Positions 61,168-64,000 of a stretch of DNA of 64,000 bases are shown here, one piece after another (positions within the stretch are counted from its first letter, which is position 1; every line of letters starts with the position of its first letter). The stretch covers positions 62,001 to 126,000 of the forward strand of contig NZ_JBBPCC010000010.1 of the NCBI RefSeq assembly GCF_038070315.1. Reading direction: 5' to 3'. Below the pieces are notes generated by a model, which saw only the letters and a list, made by a program, of their open reading frames with translations, was not told the origin of the DNA and ran no database searches. The stretch comes from Paenibacillus_G filicis. Its GTDB lineage: Bacteria > Bacillota > Bacilli > Paenibacillales > NBRC-103111. The translations under genes and the position numbers were made by a program.

Positions 61168-62112
61168 ATGTCTCAGCAAACAACCGGCATTCATCATATT
61201 ACCGCCTTCGCCCGCGATCCTCAGGCCAATGTGGATTTCTATGCAGGAGTTCTTGGCCTGCGGCTCGTGAAGCAGACAATCAACTTCGATGCTCCTGAAG
61301 TGTATCATCTGTATTTCGGCAACGAGAGCGGCAGTCCCGGCACCATTATTACTTTTTTCCCTTCCCCCGGTTCGCCCAAGGGGCGGATCGGAGGCGGGCA
61401 GGTCGGGATTACCTCTTACGCCGTACCTGTCGGCTCGCTGAGCTTCTGGGAGCAACGGCTGGCAGGCTTCGGCATTCAGACACAGCAGGTGGAACGCTTC
61501 GGAGAAACCTATCTGCAGTTCACTGACAATGAAGGCTTGAATCTGGAGCTGGTCGAGCGTTCGGAGGGAGAGCCGAGCTCGTGGTCCTTCGACGGTCTGA
61601 CGCCGGATCAGGCGATCAAGGGGTTTGGCGGAGCGGTCTTGTATAGTGTGAAGCCTGCGGCTACCATGGATGCACTGCAGCATGTCCTGGGTTTGGAGAG
61701 AGAGGGAGAAGACAGCGGGTACGCACGCTTCCAGGCTTCCGGAGATATCGGCAATGTGATCGATGTTCCGCTGGCAGCGGCGGAATGGGGAACCGGAGGC
61801 GCGGGCACCGTGCATCATATCGCATGGCGTGCTCAAGACTTCGAAGATCATGCCCGCTGGCAGGCTCTCGTGGCGGAGAAAGGCTATCGTCCGACCTCCA
61901 TCATCGACCGCCAGTATTTCAATGCGATCTATTTCCGCGAGGGCGGCGGCATCTTGTTCGAGATCGCTACCGACCCTCCTGGATTTGCCAACGACGAGCC
62001 TGCGGAATCATTGGGCGAGACCTTGATGCTGCCCGAGTGGTATGAGCCGCATCGCGCACAGATCCAAGCAGGCTTGCGGCCCATCCAGGTCCGCGTCGTG
62101 GAGGGGAAATGA
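61168..62112 (+). CDS. Ring-cleavage dioxygenase-like VOC protein (MhqA/MhqO-like)
   Basis: 314-aa protein with two vicinal-oxygen-chelate modules. The metal ligands are His in TGIHHITAFARDPQANVDFY, His in GTVHHIAWRA and Glu in ILFEIATDPPGF. Members of the MhqA/MhqE/MhqO group cleave quinol or catechol rings. AAGGAGGA is the ribosome site. It is in operon with DoxX and MhqD-like genes under MhqR-type control. It overlaps the next gene by 4 bp. Confidence 0.9.
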   Translation: MSQQTTGIHHITAFARDPQANVDFYAGVLGLRLVKQTINFDAPEVYHLYFGNESGSPGTIITFFPSPGSPKGRIGGGQVGITSYAVPVGSLSFWEQRLAGFGIQTQQVERFGETYLQFTDNEGLNLELVERSEGEPSSWSFDGLTPDQAIKGFGGAVLYSVKPAATMDALQHVLGLEREGEDSGYARFQASGDIGNVIDVPLAAAEWGTGGAGTVHHIAWRAQDFEDHARWQALVAEKGYRPTSIIDRQYFNAIYFREGGGILFEIATDPPGFANDEPAESLGETLMLPEWYEPHRAQIQAGLRPIQVRVVEGK

Positions 62113-62723
62113 TCATGAAGCATCTATTCGAGAAAGGCGCCAATCCTGACGCCCCGACGCTGGTTTTATTCCACGGAACGGGCGGCACAGAACGCGATCT
62201 GCTCCCGCTGGCCGGCCTTCTGTCGCCTGAGTCTTCCGTGCTGAGTCTTCGAGGAAATGTGCTGGAGAACGGCATGCCGCGGTTTTTCCGGCGGCTCGCC
62301 GAAGGCGTATTCGATGAAGAGGATCTGATCTTCCGGACGAAGGAAGTGTACGATTTCCTGGAGGAGGCTGCGGCTCAATATGGATTCGACCGCAGCCGGG
62401 TCATTGCCGTGGGCTATTCCAACGGAGCGAATTTGATCGGCAGCCTGCTGTTCCATTATCCACAGGCCGTAAGCGGAGCGATTTTGCACCATCCGATGGT
62501 ACCCAGACGGGGCATTGAGCTTCCAGCTCTGAGTGGTACGCCGGTATTTATCGGCGCAGGAAGCCATGACCCGATTTGCTCACCTTTGGAGACTGAGGAG
62601 CTGCAAGGATTGCTGGAGCAAGCGGGGGCGGATGTTACGGTTCACTGGGAGCGATCCGGCCATCAGTTGACGGCGACGGAGGCTCGGGCGGCCGCAGCTT
62701 GGCTCCGGGAGCGGCTGCTATGA
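62109..62723 (+). CDS. mhqD: Alpha/beta hydrolase, MhqD-like carboxylesterase
   Basis: 204-aa hydrolase of the phospholipase/carboxylesterase family. The motifs are LFHGTGGTERDLL, nucleophile elbow VGYSNGANLIG, acidic FIGAGSHDPICS and final His in HWERSGHQLT. MhqD is a classical member of the MhqR regulon and may hydrolyse a ring-cleavage product. It is coupled to both neighbours by ATGA overlaps. Confidence 0.9.
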   Translation: MIMKHLFEKGANPDAPTLVLFHGTGGTERDLLPLAGLLSPESSVLSLRGNVLENGMPRFFRRLAEGVFDEEDLIFRTKEVYDFLEEAAAQYGFDRSRVIAVGYSNGANLIGSLLFHYPQAVSGAILHHPMVPRRGIELPALSGTPVFIGAGSHDPICSPLETEELQGLLEQAGADVTVHWERSGHQLTATEARAAAAWLRERLL

Positions 62724-63334
62724 TCGTGATCGATCCTTCGACGCAAAGCGAGCGAGATAATTATAAGCTGCTGACGGGCAGTATTATCCCGCGGCCCATC
62801 GCGCTTGTGACGACGCTCTCCCCGGATGGCGTGGTGAATGCGGCTCCGTTCAGTTACTTTTCCATCGTATCGAGCCAGCCGCCACTGGTCTCGGTATCCG
62901 TCCAGCGGAAGCAGGGTGCGATGAAGGATACGGCGAGAAATGCCATACATACGGGGGCCTTTGTCATCCATATCCCTGACGAGTCGATCGTCCTTCCGAT
63001 GAATGAAACGGCTGCGAATCTCCCGTCGGACGAGAGCGAAGTAATCCAGGCCGGCTTCTCGCTGGTGCCCAGCGAGGCGGTACCGGTGCCGAGGCTGATG
63101 GAAGCGAAGGTAAGGCTGGAATGCGTGCTGGAGCAGAGTCTGGAGCTGGGCGGGACGGGCGGCGAGCCCGCCTGCGATCTGCTGATCGGCCGGGTCGTCC
63201 GCTTTCATCTGGCGGAGGAGATCTATGAGCAAGGCCACATCCTGGCAGAGAAGCTACGCCCGGTGAGCCGTCTGGCGGGCAGCTATTATGCCCGGCTCGG
63301 GGAGCAGTTCGCCGTCGAGCGTCCGCTGGGTTGA
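62720..63334 (+). CDS. Flavin reductase-like FMN-binding protein
   Basis: 204-aa flavoprotein of the flavin reductase / DIM6-NTAB type. SIIPRPIALVTTLSPDGVVN and APFSYFSIVSSQPPLVSVSV are the FMN-binding segments, with DTARNAIHTGAFVIHIPDE following. The start ATG 62720 overlaps the MhqD-like stop. It is fourth in the operon and takes the position a nitroreductase (MhqN) has elsewhere, so it may reduce quinones or supply reduced flavin to the dioxygenase. Confidence 0.9.
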   Translation: MIVIDPSTQSERDNYKLLTGSIIPRPIALVTTLSPDGVVNAAPFSYFSIVSSQPPLVSVSVQRKQGAMKDTARNAIHTGAFVIHIPDESIVLPMNETAANLPSDESEVIQAGFSLVPSEAVPVPRLMEAKVRLECVLEQSLELGGTGGEPACDLLIGRVVRFHLAEEIYEQGHILAEKLRPVSRLAGSYYARLGEQFAVERPLG

Positions 63335-63403
63335 CACGGCAGCAGCGCAGGCTGGAATTCCGCCAGTGCTGCGGGCAGCGGGACAAACCCAAGGCTTTGC
63401 TTA

Positions 63404-63432
63404 TTGACTAATGCGGAGGATTTCCGTACTAT
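63404..63432 (+). promoter_or_regulatory. Promoter of the riboswitch transcript
   Basis: TTGACT (63404-63409), a 17-bp spacer and TACTAT (63427-63432) form a good vegetative promoter that would start RNA near 63439, exactly where the riboswitch begins. Confidence 0.72.
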
Positions 63433-63438
63433 AAAACT

Positions 63439-63556
63439 AGCTTAATTTCCGGTGCCAGTCACTGGAAAGCGGGGGAACCACTTGCATTTGGGGCGAATCA
63501 TGATTCATGTAGGGAACCATCTTTCCCGAGCCCGACAGCTAACCTCGTCAGCGGAA
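63439..63556 (+). ncRNA. c-di-AMP riboswitch (ydaO/yuaA type)
   Basis: The RNA shows the ydaO/yuaA core in order: CTTAATTTCCGG, AGCGGGGGAACCAC, TTGGGGCGAATC, AGGGAACCATCTTTCCCGAG and CCCGACAGCTAACCTCGTCA. These conserved blocks and their spacing match the c-di-AMP aptamer that I know from Bacillota. Ligand binding normally turns expression off by favouring a terminator. The downstream region carries a matching antiterminator and terminators. Known targets are cell-wall hydrolases and potassium or osmolyte transporters. Confidence 0.93.
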
Positions 63557-63557
63557 G

Positions 63558-63624
63558 ATGGGTCAGTCGGCATGCAAGCCAACATGTTGCAGCAATGACC
63601 CGTGATTGGTGGGGTCTTTTTTTT
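63558..63624 (+). terminator. Expression platform: antiterminator and first terminator
   Basis: ATGGGTCA (63558-63565) can pair with TGACCCGT (63596-63603). The same GACCC (63597-63601) instead pairs with GGGTC (63612-63616), followed by eight T residues. The two structures exclude one another, as expected of a transcription-terminating riboswitch. The terminator stem is short. Confidence 0.65.
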
Positions 63625-63630
63625 ATGGGG

Positions 63631-63695
63631 AAGACCCTGGGGGCTGGTCCTTGATTGTCTCGAGCGGAGGCAGCGGATAGCCGGGGTCTTTTTTT
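63631..63695 (+). terminator. Second intrinsic terminator in the riboswitch leader
   Basis: AAGACCCTGG (63631-63640) pairs with CCGGGGTCTT (63681-63690) with one wobble, extended inward by GGGCT/AG-CC, and is followed by TTTTTTT. This second stop lies between the first terminator and the gene, giving a doubly gated leader. Confidence 0.7.
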
Positions 63696-63769
63696 CATGC
63701 CAAGCCGGTCAAGTCCGCATAAGCTTCAGAGCCAGAGACGGGGTATCTCATGGGGAAGGAGAACGGTAT

Positions 63770-64000
63770 ATGAACAGGGTGAGGGAAATTCGGGAACGCG
63801 TAGAAGCCCAGCAATTGAGGGAGCAGGATATGATTTATTTGCTAAATGAGGTGCAGCGGCTGAGAGAAGCGCTGCAATCGATCGTCGGAGAGGGATTTTT
63901 CTCCAGCGATCAGCAGCATTGGATGGCCTACAAACGTATAGCGGGCCGGGCGCTGGAGCCGGAGAGGGGCTGCTCGGTCACGTCCAAAGCGCCGGACGTG
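63770..64000 (+). CDS. Riboswitch-controlled small protein, unknown (3' end outside window)
   Basis: The frame from ATG 63770, eight bases after GGAAGGAG, is open to the window end (77 codons). It begins with a charged amphipathic coiled-coil-like segment (REIRERVEAQQLREQDMIYL, then LNEVQRLREALQSIVGEGFF) followed by SSDQQHWMAYKRIAGRALEP. No signal peptide or membrane helix is visible. I do not recognise it. Its place after a c-di-AMP riboswitch suggests a link with osmotic or cell-wall control, or it could be a leader gene before the true target. Confidence 0.6.
   Translation, partial: MNRVREIRERVEAQQLREQDMIYLLNEVQRLREALQSIVGEGFFSSDQQHWMAYKRIAGRALEPERGCSVTSKAPDV

Noticed and set aside
1..64000. 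CRISPR arrays, tRNA or rRNA genes
   Set aside because: No regularly spaced repeats, and no tRNA- or rRNA-like conserved segments were noticed on either strand.

Overview
The window looks like a chromosomal segment of a spore-forming Bacillota, most likely Paenibacillus or a close relative. The evidence is a fairly GC-rich core with strong AGGAGG-type ribosome binding sites and frequent GTG/TTG starts, a GerA/GerB/GerC germinant-receptor operon, a SqhC-like class II terpene cyclase, an S-layer-homology protein, an MhqR-type regulon, a c-di-AMP (ydaO/yuaA) riboswitch, and many YesM/YesN two-component systems and AraC regulators next to Lpl/Ytc-type sugar ABC transporters. No rRNA, tRNA or CRISPR was seen.

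Layout. (1) 1-6061: end of a YesM-type kinase, its YesN-type regulator, a ROK repressor and a Gfo/Idh/MocA oxidoreductase whose promoter lies inside a perfect 20-bp-arm inverted repeat. (2) 6194-14180: small accessory genes (MerR regulator, stalk-TraB/GumN protein, CPBP protease, MmyB-type regulator, aldo/keto reductase, APH-type phosphotransferase, an internally deleted DHA2 transporter, TetR regulator) with gene fossils between them. (3) 14184-22454: an accessory island in decay: an IS256-family element, a 620-bp gene-free stretch, a two-gene unknown module, a frameshifted BsuBI/PstI-type restriction endonuclease, an ORF with an internal stop, an SLH protein, and an XRE regulator that runs into the tail of a large serine recombinase. 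(4) 22684-37428: SqhC-like cyclase, then a probable four-carbon sugar-acid locus: LarA-like isomerase, DtnK-type kinase, PdxA2, a YesN/YesM pair on the opposite strand, sugar ABC transporter, second PdxA paralog and a GH4 glycosidase. (5) 37648-39673: MATE pump with its TetR repressor and operator. (6) 39734-43147: gerA-gerB-gerC operon. (7) 43320-50341: LplB/LplC/lipoprotein transporter, membrane-anchored AraC regulator and an enolase-superfamily enzyme. (8) 50492-58508: alpha/beta hydrolase, then a TetR-RND-adaptor-secreted protein operon with a perfect TetR-type operator. (9) 58735-60070: a frameshifted secreted protein and an anchored hypothetical. (10) 60124-63334: MhqR-like repressor with DoxX, ring-cleavage dioxygenase-like, MhqD-like hydrolase and flavin reductase genes, preceded by two matching operators. 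(11) 63404-64000: c-di-AMP riboswitch with antiterminator and tandem terminators before a small unknown gene cut by the window edge.

The most promising unexplained biology is the C4-acid locus in which a LarA-like enzyme, a DUF1537 kinase, two different PdxA paralogs and a GH4 glycosidase lie within 13 kb; the unknown gene plus four-helix membrane protein module beside the dead restriction enzyme, with a canonical A AAA AAG slippery site joining its two reading frames; and the riboswitch-controlled small gene at the right edge. Single-base indels are concentrated in island and accessory genes while long core genes are intact, which favours real decay over poor sequence quality. All family assignments were made by eye from translated motifs; no database search was run.
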